Source: an uncultured bacterium (GTDB lineage Bacteria > Bacillota > Clostridia > Oscillospirales > Oscillospiraceae). From it: 13,291 bases of DNA. The position numbers and the translations under genes are program-made. The notes below the pieces were generated by a model. It was not told where the DNA came from. It worked only from the letters and a program-made list of their open reading frames with translations, and did not search any database. The stretch is from assembly GCA_905215665.1 (NCBI GenBank), contig CAJMQR010000020.1, positions 1 through 13,291 of the forward strand. Reading direction: 5' to 3'. This document shows positions 1 to 8,404 of this stretch, piece after piece. The first letter of the stretch is position 1, and every line of letters starts with the position of its first letter.

Positions 1-200
1 TCCGCGGGGTCCTCTCCGTGCCGGAGGGTCGCCGCCACAAGCTGCGCCATGGTCGTCTGCAGCTCGCGGTCGATCTGTTCCAGGCGCGGGTAGCGCTCGT
101 AGGCCTCCCTGCGGTGCGCCTCGTTCTCCCGTGCCCGCTCCTGTTTTGCCTGCTCGAGCCGTTCCCGCGCCCGGCGCAGCACCTGTTCGCTGTATCCCAT
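1..200 (-). CDS. DnaC/DnaI-type helicase loader ATPase, N-terminal part (cut by window edge)
   Basis: Only the first 66 codons are present; the ATPase core lies beyond the left edge. The visible part begins MGYSEQVLRRARERLEQ and is highly charged and helical, with the segment EAYERYPRLEQIDREL near residues 31-46. This matches the N-terminal region of clostridial DnaC/DnaI-like ATP-binding proteins, which help load the replicative helicase onto DNA. The ATG at 198-200 follows an AAAGGAG ribosome binding site and comes two bases after the stop of the DnaD-domain gene, so the two are surely co-transcribed. That coupling supports the call, because DnaD-family and DnaC/DnaI proteins act together in primosome assembly in Firmicutes. 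No Walker motif can be checked here, so the function rests on the N-terminal pattern and the neighbour. Confidence 0.75.
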   Translation of the reverse strand, partial: MGYSEQVLRRARERLEQAKQERARENEAHRREAYERYPRLEQIDRELQTTMAQLVAATLRHGEDPA

Positions 201-202
201 CG

Positions 203-1108
203 TCAGGTCTCCTTTCCCTCTGCCAGCGCGCGCTCCACCGCCTGCCGTTCCAGCGCGGAGAGCTCGTCCCCGTGGCGGCGGTAGGCGGCGTTCTCGCGCC
301 GCTGCGGATAGCCCGGCGCGGCATCGCCCTGCGCGATCTCCTGCGGGGTGTGCAGGTTCTTTTCATGCCACGCCTTCAGAATGGAATTCATATAGTTCCA
401 CTTCAGTCCCCCGGTCTGCAGGCAGGTACGCTCAAAGGCCATCAGAATGACCTCGTCGGAAAAGCCCATGGAGATCCAGCCGGAAAGGTACTGTTCCTCC
501 GCCTGCGTCAGGCGGCGCTGGTCGATCTGAAGCAGCAGCCGGAGCTGTTGGATTCTGGTATGTAGCCGGAGCTGCGTCTGCACATAGTAGGAGGCCGCCT
601 CCAGCGTGTCAATTCCCTCGTCCGCCCAGCGATAGGCCTCCTTTTCGATCATGCGCATGGAGGGCGCGCGCGCGCCGCGGCGGCGGTTGCGCTCAATGCA
701 GTAACTCAGCAGAAGGCCGACCACCTCCGTCGGCAGGCGGAGGTAATCCGTCAGGGAGAGCAGGATCTTCAATTCCTCCGTGGAAAGGGTTCGCCCCAGC
801 CGCCGCTGCGCCTCTCCGATCAGCTTGGCAAATTCCCCGCGCTCGTCGCGCAGATGCCGCCGGACGTCCTCCTCCGTATAGACCGGAGGCTCCGGCGCGA
901 TATGCCGCTGTACCGGCTCGTCCCACAGGCCGAGCTGGCGGAGGCAGTCCGTCGCCGCCGTCATACGCGGGACGGTAAAATGCAGTGCGTCAAGCGCCGT
1001 TTCCCTCGGCAGCCCGGCCCTGCGATAGAGATACAGCACCGCAGCGTCCGGACAGCCGCAGGAAAGCAGCTTGCGCAGTTCTTCATTTGTCAGCGAGACG
1101 CCCTGCAT
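203..1108 (-). CDS. DnaD domain-containing primosome/replication protein
   Basis: This 301-residue protein has two tandem DnaD/DnaB2-type regions, roughly residues 93-163 and 198-253. The second carries the family hallmark of a tryptophan in YLSGWISMGF (W211) and WNYMNSIL (237-244) before a Lys/Glu-rich end. The first 70 residues are helical and could be a degenerate winged-helix region. DnaD-family proteins remodel DNA and help recruit the helicase loader during replication initiation or restart in low-GC Gram-positives. The start ATG at 1106-1108 has GGAGG nine bases upstream (1118-1122). The gene ends two bases before the DnaC/DnaI-like gene, giving a two-gene unit driven by the promoter at 1188-1216. 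Whether it is the principal DnaD or one of several paralogues cannot be told from this window. Confidence 0.9.
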   Translation of the reverse strand: MQGVSLTNEELRKLLSCGCPDAAVLYLYRRAGLPRETALDALHFTVPRMTAATDCLRQLGLWDEPVQRHIAPEPPVYTEEDVRRHLRDERGEFAKLIGEAQRRLGRTLSTEELKILLSLTDYLRLPTEVVGLLLSYCIERNRRRGARAPSMRMIEKEAYRWADEGIDTLEAASYYVQTQLRLHTRIQQLRLLLQIDQRRLTQAEEQYLSGWISMGFSDEVILMAFERTCLQTGGLKWNYMNSILKAWHEKNLHTPQEIAQGDAAPGYPQRRENAAYRRHGDELSALERQAVERALAEGKET

Positions 1109-1137
1109 GATGCTTTGCCTCCGAAAAAAGTTTTGAT

Positions 1138-1180
1138 ACTAGTTCTTAATAAAAACTAAAGGTTTTTATTAAGAACTAGT
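1138..1180. repeat. Perfect 19-bp inverted repeat at the dnaD transcription start
   Basis: Arms at 1138-1156 and 1162-1180 are exact reverse complements (ACTAGTTCTTAATAAAAAC on the plus strand), separated by the five bases TAAAG. The repeat starts about where the dnaD promoter should begin transcription, so it is either a repressor operator or a long hairpin at the 5' end of the mRNA. It is AT-rich and has no following U-run on the minus strand, so it does not look like a standard terminator. Confidence 0.9.
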
Positions 1181-1187
1181 GTGAGAT

Positions 1188-1216
1188 ATTATATCACAGC
1201 ACGGATTTCCGGGCAA
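1188..1216 (-). promoter_or_regulatory. Sigma-A-type promoter of dnaD
   Basis: On the minus strand TATAAT lies at 1188-1193 and TTGCCC (4 of 6 matches to TTGACA) at 1211-1216, with a 17-bp spacer. The -10 box lies inside a 19-bp near-palindrome (1180-1198, TGTGA...TCACA, 8 of 9 pairs), which suggests a repressor site. Predicted transcription starts near 1181, about 73 bases before the dnaD ATG. Confidence 0.7.
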
Positions 1217-1294
1217 GCGCCGCTTCATACGCAATTCGATGAATTTCGCGCATTGATTTTGTCATGCCCCAATATCTTGTGCTTTGTTCCCTGC

Positions 1295-1993
1295 TTACAA
1301 CACAAAACCGCCGTTGACCGGCAGATTTTGGCCAGTCACAAACCCGGCCTCCGCCAGATACAAAAAGGCCTGCGCGACCTCTTCCGCCATGCCGTTGCGC
1401 CCCAGCGGTGTCTCCTCCGCAAGGGAAGAAAGCGTCTCCTTCCCGACATTCTTTACCATATCGGTCAGGATGACGCCGGGCGACACGGCGTTGACCCGAA
1501 TTCCGGAGGGCCCCAGTTCCTGCGCCAACGCCTTGGTCAGCGCCAGAACCGCGCCCTTTGTCGCGGAATAGCAGGCCTCACAGGAGGCGCCAATCTGCCC
1601 CCACATGGAAGCCACGTTTATGATGCAGCCGGATTGCCTGCGCAGCATTCCCGGAAGCACGCCGTTGACGCAGTGGTAGATTCCCTTCACGTTCACCGCA
1701 AACAGGCGATCCCATTCCTCCTCCCGGATCTGGGAGATCAGGCCGTAATGCGCGACTCCGGCGTTATTGATCAGCACATCCACCTCATCCATCCGCGCGA
1801 ATGCCGCTCTGACCGCCGCGCTGTCGGCAACGTCGCAGCAGATGGCTGCCGCGCCCGTCTCCCGCTCCAGCGCCCGCGCCTGTGCATGGCTGTTTTCATA
1901 AAAAAAGGATACGGAATACCCGGTCTCCGCAAAGGCACGCACCGCCGCGGCGCCGATTCCCCGGCTTCCGCCGGTCACTAGAACATGCTTCAT
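1295..1993 (-). CDS. Short-chain dehydrogenase/reductase, FabG-like; probable EF-P 5-aminopentanone reductase (YmfI type)
   Basis: This classical SDR of 232 residues should have a Rossmann fold using NADP(H). The cofactor motif TGGSRGIG is at 7-14, NNAG at 76-79, and the catalytic set is Ser129, Tyr142 and Lys146 (YSATK). The stretch SMWGQIGASCEACYSATKG (129-147) resembles, as I recall it, the YmfI subgroup of Firmicutes, which reduces the 5-aminopentanone group on elongation factor P, more than fatty-acid FabG enzymes. Being alone beside yabR and divIC, with no fatty-acid genes nearby, fits that reading. The ATG has GGAGG eight bases upstream (2002-2006). A hairpin at 2012-2040 separates it from yabR. 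SDR membership is certain; the EF-P role is an inference from the motif, and generic 3-oxoacyl-ACP reductase is the alternative. Confidence 0.85.
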   Translation of the reverse strand: MKHVLVTGGSRGIGAAAVRAFAETGYSVSFFYENSHAQARALERETGAAAICCDVADSAAVRAAFARMDEVDVLINNAGVAHYGLISQIREEEWDRLFAVNVKGIYHCVNGVLPGMLRRQSGCIINVASMWGQIGASCEACYSATKGAVLALTKALAQELGPSGIRVNAVSPGVILTDMVKNVGKETLSSLAEETPLGRNGMAEEVAQAFLYLAEAGFVTGQNLPVNGGFVL

Positions 1994-2011
1994 TTTTTCG
2001 TCCTCCGCAAA

Positions 2012-2040
2012 GACGCTCCTTCGGAATCCGAAGGAGCGTC
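2012..2040 (-). terminator. Hairpin after yabR; weak terminator or attenuator
   Basis: A perfect 13-bp stem (GACGCTCCTTCGG, 2012-2024, with 2028-2040) closes a three-base loop. On the minus strand it lies 18 bases past the yabR stop and is followed only by TTTGCGG, so the U-run is short. It sits five bases before the GGAGG of the SDR gene, so it may reduce read-through or affect translation of that gene. Confidence 0.55.
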
Positions 2041-2058
2041 CTGTCGTTCTGATTCGGT

Positions 2059-2451
2059 TCAGCGCCGTCTGGATCTGGTACGGTGCTCATACTGCTTGCA
2101 GCCGGAGATCCTGCTGTCAGAGTCCGACATAAACTGCTTGAGCTTTTCCTCAAAGGTCAGTGGCGCCTTGGTCTGATTCCGCGGGGGAGCCGGCTGCGGA
2201 TTCGCGGGGCGCTTCTGCTCCTGTGCGCGCTTGATGGACAGGCTGATCTTGCCCGTCTCGTCGATGCCGATGATCTTAACGCGGACACTCTGCCCTTCCG
2301 TCAGATGGGCGCGAATGTCACTGACGTATGTATTGGCAATCTCGGAAATGTGCACCATCCCGGTGCGGTTTTCCGGGAGCAAAATAAACGCGCCGAATTT
2401 TGTGATTGACTTGACCTTGCCTTCCAGTACTGCGCCGACAGAAAATTCCAT
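2059..2451 (-). CDS. yabR: S1-domain RNA-binding protein, YabR family
   Basis: This 130-residue protein has a single S1 RNA-binding fold at residues 4-74 (VGAVLEGKVKSITKFGAFILL, GMVHISEIAN, GQSVRVKIIGID). A linker rich in Pro and Gln (80-97) follows, then the tail FEEKLKQFMSDSDSRIS ending in Arg-rich residues. This layout is that of YabR, which follows divIC in Bacillus and in Clostridia; it probably acts on RNA or ribosomes, but its exact role is not established. I chose the ATG at 2449-2451 because the S1 fold begins there; the longer frame adds 22 unrelated residues overlapping divIC. The nearest GGAGG (2466-2470) is 14 bases away, which is far. The GGGGC beside the ATG may help, or translation may be coupled to divIC, whose stop lies 22 bases upstream. 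Confidence 0.88.
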   Translation of the reverse strand: MEFSVGAVLEGKVKSITKFGAFILLPENRTGMVHISEIANTYVSDIRAHLTEGQSVRVKIIGIDETGKISLSIKRAQEQKRPANPQPAPPRNQTKAPLTFEEKLKQFMSDSDSRISGCKQYEHRTRSRRR

Positions 2452-2473
2452 ATATGCCCCGCTGCCCTCCGTA

Positions 2474-2752
2474 TCAGTTGCCGCTGTCGATAAACACCAT
2501 TTCGCCGTCCTCCACAAGATTCAGGCGTTCACGGGCAATCTCAATGACCGCCTCGTCGGTATCCATGGCCGCTATGTCCTCCTGCAGCTCCAGATTCTCC
2601 TGCTCGACGTCAGCGACCTCGGCCGAGAGCTTTTCCCGCTCGGCGTTCAGCGCGTTGATCTGAGGCTGTAATGTCATGATCGTGGCGACGGCGTAGACCA
2701 TCAGCGCCAGAATCACCAGCTTTGTAATGAGTGACGATTTGCGCAGGCGCAT
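2474..2752 (-). CDS. divIC: FtsB/DivIC family septum-formation initiator
   Basis: This 92-residue protein has a short basic cytoplasmic start (MRLRKSS), one membrane segment at about 9-27, a coiled coil at about 30-64 rich in Leu, Glu and Gln, and the conserved end ARERLNLVEDGEMVF (73-87). That is the usual build of DivIC/FtsB, which joins DivIB and FtsL in the divisome and helps control septal peptidoglycan synthesis. The ATG follows GGGAGG at a spacing of about seven bases. The gene order yabP-yabQ-divIC-yabR is the same as in Bacillus, which supports the name. Its first 143 bases overlap the 3' end of yabQ in another frame. Confidence 0.92.
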   Translation of the reverse strand: MRLRKSSLITKLVILALMVYAVATIMTLQPQINALNAEREKLSAEVADVEQENLELQEDIAAMDTDEAVIEIARERLNLVEDGEMVFIDSGN

Positions 2753-3212
2753 CGTTCGTTCCTCCCAATGCGGTTTTCCGCATATTTCTGTTGTTTTGTT
2801 TCTTTATTGTAACCGATTTTTTAGCAGATGAAAAGATGTTTTTCGTAATTTTTTTCAAAAATATTAAAAATTTCTTCCCCAGGCGACCCAGCATTCGAAA
2901 CGGCCACGACAAAATCTCCCACATTTTTGAAAACAGCGGCAATATCAACCGGCTGAGCGTCAGAAAATATGCCGCCGAACCGAGCAGGCTTCCGACCAGC
3001 ATATAAATGCGGAACTGCCCGTCCCCGGCGTAAAGCCCGAAAAGCAGATTCCCAACCAGCCAGCTCAGCACAAACCAGAGATCCAACAGCGGCGTCAGCC
3101 AGCGCAGATTTCTGCGCAGTCCGCGCAGGAGATCGTAATGCAGGCCATACGCTGCGCCCAGCGCAACAGCCAGCAGGAAGCGGCTGCCCTGCGTCCACAG
3201 CGGCTGCTCCAT
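2610..3212 (-). CDS. yabQ: Spore cortex biosynthesis membrane protein YabQ, with extended 3' end
   Basis: YabQ is a membrane protein needed for spore cortex formation. The visible protein has 200 residues: three clear hydrophobic segments at about 11-28, 38-61 and 67-94, a possible fourth at 101-120, then a Lys-rich tail (KKITKNIFSSAKKSVTIKK). The ATG touches the TGA of yabP directly, showing translational coupling. From residue 154 on, the frame runs through the start of divIC and ends 143 bases inside it; this last part is Arg/Asp-rich and looks like read-through into an alternative frame rather than a conserved domain. The sequence before the overlap reads well with no sign of a frameshift, so the gene seems to have lost its earlier stop. 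The region 2770-2880 is unusually AT-rich with homopolymer runs. Confidence 0.85.
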   Translation of the reverse strand: MEQPLWTQGSRFLLAVALGAAYGLHYDLLRGLRRNLRWLTPLLDLWFVLSWLVGNLLFGLYAGDGQFRIYMLVGSLLGSAAYFLTLSRLILPLFSKMWEILSWPFRMLGRLGKKFLIFLKKITKNIFSSAKKSVTIKKQNNRNMRKTALGGTNDAPAQIVTHYKAGDSGADGLRRRHDHDITASDQRAERRAGKALGRGR

Positions 3213-3491
3213 TCAACGAAACAGACGGGAAAAAAAGCCGCCCTGCTTCTGCGGCTCTTCATAGAGCAGCGCATCCACCGTGCCGTCAACCGCAACCTGT
3301 CCGCCTTCAATGGAGAGCGTATGCAGATGCAGGGACTGTCCGCGGATCACAAGTACGCCCTTTGAGGTGTGCAGTACAACGGACTCCTCATCAAAGCTCT
3401 CCACTTCGCGGACACCGGTCACGCTCAGGCGGGCACGGTTCTCCAGCCGGAGATCATGCGGCGTTTCGGCACGCTGCGTCTCGTTGGCCAT
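3213..3491 (-). CDS. yabP: Sporulation protein YabP
   Basis: This small protein of 92 residues has the YabP/YqfC pattern: PHDLRLENRARLSVTGVREV (11-30), a beta-rich core with FDEESVVLHTSKGVLVIRG, then LHLHTLSIEGGQVAVDGTVDALLYEE. In Bacillus the yabP-yabQ pair is expressed in the mother cell and is needed for assembly of the spore coat and cortex. The gene contacts yabQ without a gap. The start ATG at 3489-3491 has GGGGGA about six bases upstream. A small 6-bp hairpin (3509-3514 with 3519-3524) lies just upstream of the ribosome binding site. The family assignment is firm; the precise step in which it acts is known only in outline. Confidence 0.93.
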   Translation of the reverse strand: MANETQRAETPHDLRLENRARLSVTGVREVESFDEESVVLHTSKGVLVIRGQSLHLHTLSIEGGQVAVDGTVDALLYEEPQKQGGFFSRLFR

Positions 3492-3539
3492 TTTGATTCC
3501 CCCATTCCGGAGGCTTCTGCCTCCCGCATTGTCATCGCT

Positions 3540-3545
3540 ATTATA
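3540..3545 (-). promoter_or_regulatory. Candidate -10 element upstream of yabP
   Basis: TATAAT on the minus strand lies about 50 bases before the yabP ATG. No good TTGACA-like box is found 17 bp upstream (AACAAC). Since yabP is usually transcribed by sigma-E in the mother cell, an overlapping TATATAAT (6 of 8 to CATACAAT) with ATAA further upstream was considered, but the spacing is poor. A promoter here is plausible and its sigma factor is unresolved. Confidence 0.35.
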
Positions 3546-3573
3546 TATACGGAGGAAAAGGGGTTGTTATTCC

Positions 3574-3598
3574 AAAAAAAGCCGCTGTCTGTCCGCAG
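3574..3598 (-). terminator. Possible weak terminator of the kinase-like gene
   Basis: On the minus strand, three bases past the stop of the kinase-like gene, CTGC and GCGG can form a short stem with one G-U pair. It is followed by one C and a run of seven T (A at 3574-3580 on the plus strand). The U-run is good but the stem is short, so partial read-through into yabP is possible. Confidence 0.3.
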
Positions 3599-3600
3599 AT

Positions 3601-4674
3601 CTATAAAATATGTTCCGGATCGTACATATCTGCCGGAAGAAGCTCAGACAGCTCTACAAGACCGTGATGATAACCGGCCGTGTAGTCATACTGCGGCTCC
3701 GGACTGTGCAGTCCGGAGGGCGCAGGATTCAGAGAAAGGGAAAAAACCGCCGTCGTTCCGGGCCCGGCACCATTGCCGCTGAGCATCAACGTGCCGCCGT
3801 GCAGGCGCGCAATCTCCCGCACGAGCACCAGCCCCATTCCAAGTCCCCAGCGGGGATCCCCGACGGTCAGTTCTCTTTCGGGTTCAAACAGATGCGATAT
3901 CACTTTGGGAGAAAGCCCCTCTCCGGTATCGCCCACCTTTACCGCAATAATCCGGTGCAGACGCTCCACCGTCAGCGTAACGGTACCGCCTCTGGGGGTA
4001 TAGGCCAGAGAATTGGAAATCAGATTGTATACCGCACGTTCCACAAGGACGGCGTCCAGCCCGACGCGGCAGGGTGTGAAAAGGCCGTGATACTGGAATT
4101 CCAGTCCCGCCGCCGTCAACAGAGGCGCAATCTCCTCCGCCAAAGCGTCGAAGAAGACCTTTGCGTCCGTGGTTCTGCGGCAGGCGGTCATCTCATGGTG
4201 CAAGGCCCGTCCGCCGTCATATAGCTGTCCGCAAAAGCGCAGGAGCTGATACATCGTCTGATTCAGCTCCGCCGCCGCTCTTTCCGTCTCGGGTTTCCCG
4301 GCGCACATTTCAAACAGTACCTGCGCTGCGGAAAACAGGCTGTGCAGGGGCTTGCGCAACTGTGCGGCTGCGGCGCCCATGCGGTTGGACGGGTCGCAGT
4401 CCGTATGACTGTGCTGCTCTGCCACAAACAGGACGCCCTGCTGCAAAGTGCGGGCGGAAACGATATAATCTATCCCGCTCAGCGTCAGCGGAAAACGCAT
4501 AACGTCCTCGCGCGTCCACAAATCCAGCATATCTCTTTCCAGCAGCGCCGTAATCTCCGTTCCATCCGCGATCATCGCGGCTGCCGCGCTGTTGCGCCAC
4601 ATGATTTTGCCGTTCTGCGCAAAAAAAACCGGCTGCACGATCAGCTCCAGGAGCTGACTTGTCTGTTCATCCAT
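3601..4674 (-). CDS. Sensor histidine kinase-like protein lacking the canonical phosphoacceptor His
   Basis: The 357-residue soluble protein has a PAS-like N-terminal region (about 5-90), a degenerate HisKA helix region (about 99-160) and a GHKL ATPase domain (about 175-315). Kinase motifs are clear: N-box YNLISNS (N217, N221), G1 DTGEG (249-253), F263, and G2 GLGMGL (277-282). In the H-box the normal HELRTPL reads AQLRKPL (104-110), so the phosphorylated His is Ala104; His111 lies downstream in a non-canonical place. There is no membrane segment and no adjacent response regulator. A C-terminal tail of about 40 residues is rich in Tyr, His and acidic residues. I chose the ATG at 4672-4674 because GAGGTG lies seven bases upstream; an ATG five codons earlier has only a weak site. 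It lies just upstream of the sporulation cluster, so a sporulation role is possible but inferred. Confidence 0.88.
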   Translation of the reverse strand: MDEQTSQLLELIVQPVFFAQNGKIMWRNSAAAAMIADGTEITALLERDMLDLWTREDVMRFPLTLSGIDYIVSARTLQQGVLFVAEQHSHTDCDPSNRMGAAAAQLRKPLHSLFSAAQVLFEMCAGKPETERAAAELNQTMYQLLRFCGQLYDGGRALHHEMTACRRTTDAKVFFDALAEEIAPLLTAAGLEFQYHGLFTPCRVGLDAVLVERAVYNLISNSLAYTPRGGTVTLTVERLHRIIAVKVGDTGEGLSPKVISHLFEPERELTVGDPRWGLGMGLVLVREIARLHGGTLMLSGNGAGPGTTAVFSLSLNPAPSGLHSPEPQYDYTAGYHHGLVELSELLPADMYDPEHIL

Positions 4675-4725
4675 CTGCTTCCACCTCATGCATAGTATCT
4701 TCGCTTGTGCATGTTTTCTTTCAGA

Positions 4726-4741
4726 GAAAAGAATTCTTTTC
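4726..4741. repeat. 16-bp perfect palindrome GAAAAGAATTCTTTTC
   Basis: A loopless perfect palindrome lies in the predicted 5' leader of the kinase-like gene, some 16-31 bases after the expected transcription start. The position and symmetry would suit a dimeric regulator, though AT-rich intergenic DNA gives such palindromes by chance more often than mixed sequence. It overlaps the candidate Spo0A box by three bases. Confidence 0.6.
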
Positions 4742-4751
4742 AGTCGAAAAA
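4739..4751 (+). promoter_or_regulatory. Candidate Spo0A box
   Basis: TTCAGTCGAAAAA matches the Bacillus 0A box TTTTGTCGAAAAA at 11 of 13 positions, including the whole GTCGAAAAA core. It lies just downstream of the predicted start of the kinase-like transcript, a position suited to repression. This is a motif match only. Confidence 0.45.
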
Positions 4752-4763
4752 TAGTGTTTCCTA

Positions 4764-4792
4764 ATTATACCTTGCCGTACGGAAAAAGGCAA
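4764..4792 (-). promoter_or_regulatory. Sigma-A-type promoter of the kinase-like gene
   Basis: On the minus strand TATAAT is at 4764-4769 and TTGCCT (4 of 6) at 4787-4792, with a 17-bp spacer. A CTTGCC/GGCAAG inverted repeat (4771-4776 with 4788-4793) brackets the spacer. The predicted start near 4757 gives a leader of about 80 bases. Confidence 0.65.
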
Positions 4793-4834
4793 GTGGAATC
4801 CCCTGTATTATGACAGTTTTTTTGTAAAATGCTG

Positions 4835-4863
4835 TTGCTAAAGACAAACATTTGTGCTATAAT
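4835..4863 (+). promoter_or_regulatory. Extended -10 sigma-A promoter of uvrA-radC-uvrB
   Basis: TTGCTA (4835-4840, 4 of 6) and TATAAT (4858-4863) are 17 bp apart, and TGC directly before the -10 makes it an extended -10 promoter. The start codon of uvrA follows 32 bases after the -10 box, so the leader is short. It is divergent from the kinase promoter. Confidence 0.75.
4845..4858 (+). promoter_or_regulatory. Degenerate LexA-like site in the uvrA promoter
   Basis: CAAACATTTGTGCT resembles the Gram-positive LexA/DinR box CGAACRNRYGTTYG at 10 of 14 positions (AAAC-N4-GTGC against GAAC-N4-GTTC). It lies between the -35 and -10 boxes, where a repressor would act. The match is imperfect and is called only because uvr genes are commonly SOS-regulated. 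Confidence 0.25.
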
Positions 4864-4895
4864 ATCAGGAATGAATTTACCCCTGGAGGCAAGCT

Positions 4896-7718
<2,823 letters not shown>

Positions 7719-7730
7719 GGAGGGTTGTTC

Positions 7731-8393
7731 ATGGATCGCCTTGCACGCCACCTTTTGCAGCGCAACCCCGACACGCTGAAGGATGAAGAGCTTTTGGAGC
7801 TTCTGCTGCGTTTTGCGGTTTCGGAAGAGGAAGCCTCCCAGCTGGCACGCCGCCTGCTTGAGCATTATCCCAGCATCGCGGCGCTGCTGGAAGCCGGCGC
7901 GGAGGAGCTGTCCGCCGTCGAGGGGATGAATCCCGACTGTGTGCTGCTCCTGCGTCTTGTGCCGGAATTGCAGCGCCGGTACCTCTTCTCCCGCTCCGCG
8001 CCGGAGACGCGTCTGGTGGACAGCGTCTCCTTCGGCAGCTATCTGCTTCCCTATTTTTACGGCGCGAAGGATGAGATGGTCTATCTGCTCACGCTGGACG
8101 CCACGGGCAAGGTGCTCTCCTGCCGGCTCATCGGCCACGGCAGCGTCAATTCCGCCAACGTTCCCATGCGCCGTCTGGTGCAGGAAGCGCTGAGCGCCAA
8201 CGCCACCGCCGTTGTGCTGGCGCACAACCACCCCTCGGGCATCGCTCTGCCCTCGCGGGAGGATATCGACCTGACGCTTCGGCTGCGCGACGCGCTGGAT
8301 GTGATGGATATCATGCTCCTGGATCACCTTGTCATCGCGGACGACGACTACGTTTCCATGAGCGACAGCGGCTATCTGCGCCGCGGCTTTTAG
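7731..8393 (+). CDS. radC: RadC family JAB/MPN (JAMM) domain protein
   Basis: This 220-residue protein has an N-terminal helix-hairpin-helix-like region (about 15-85) and a C-terminal JAB1/MPN domain (about 97-218). The metal-binding motif is complete: Glu115, His165-x-His167-Pro-Ser-Gly, Ser175 and Asp178. RadC proteins are widespread; the early assignment to DNA repair was not upheld in E. coli, and the biochemical role is still unclear. I chose the ATG at 7731 rather than the in-frame TTG two codons earlier because GGAGG (7719-7723) sits seven bases upstream of that ATG. The ribosome binding site overlaps the end of uvrA, and its own stop overlaps the uvrB ribosome binding site, so all three genes are one operon. 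Confidence 0.95.
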   Translation: MDRLARHLLQRNPDTLKDEELLELLLRFAVSEEEASQLARRLLEHYPSIAALLEAGAEELSAVEGMNPDCVLLLRLVPELQRRYLFSRSAPETRLVDSVSFGSYLLPYFYGAKDEMVYLLTLDATGKVLSCRLIGHGSVNSANVPMRRLVQEALSANATAVVLAHNHPSGIALPSREDIDLTLRLRDALDVMDIMLLDHLVIADDDYVSMSDSGYLRRGF

Positions 8394-8404
8394 AGGTGCT
8401 TTTT

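Noticed and set aside
1138..1180. End of a small transposable element or a terminator of the SDR gene
   Set aside because: No flanking target duplication or second copy is seen, and the stem is AT-rich without a U-run; its position at the dnaD start fits control better.
2452..2517. 22-residue N-terminal extension of the S1-domain protein
   Set aside because: It lies mainly inside divIC in another frame and the S1 fold begins at the internal Met.
2770..3212. Frameshift in yabQ
   Set aside because: Membrane segments and the Lys-rich tail read continuously in one frame, and the other frames give no YabQ-like sequence; only the missing stop is odd.
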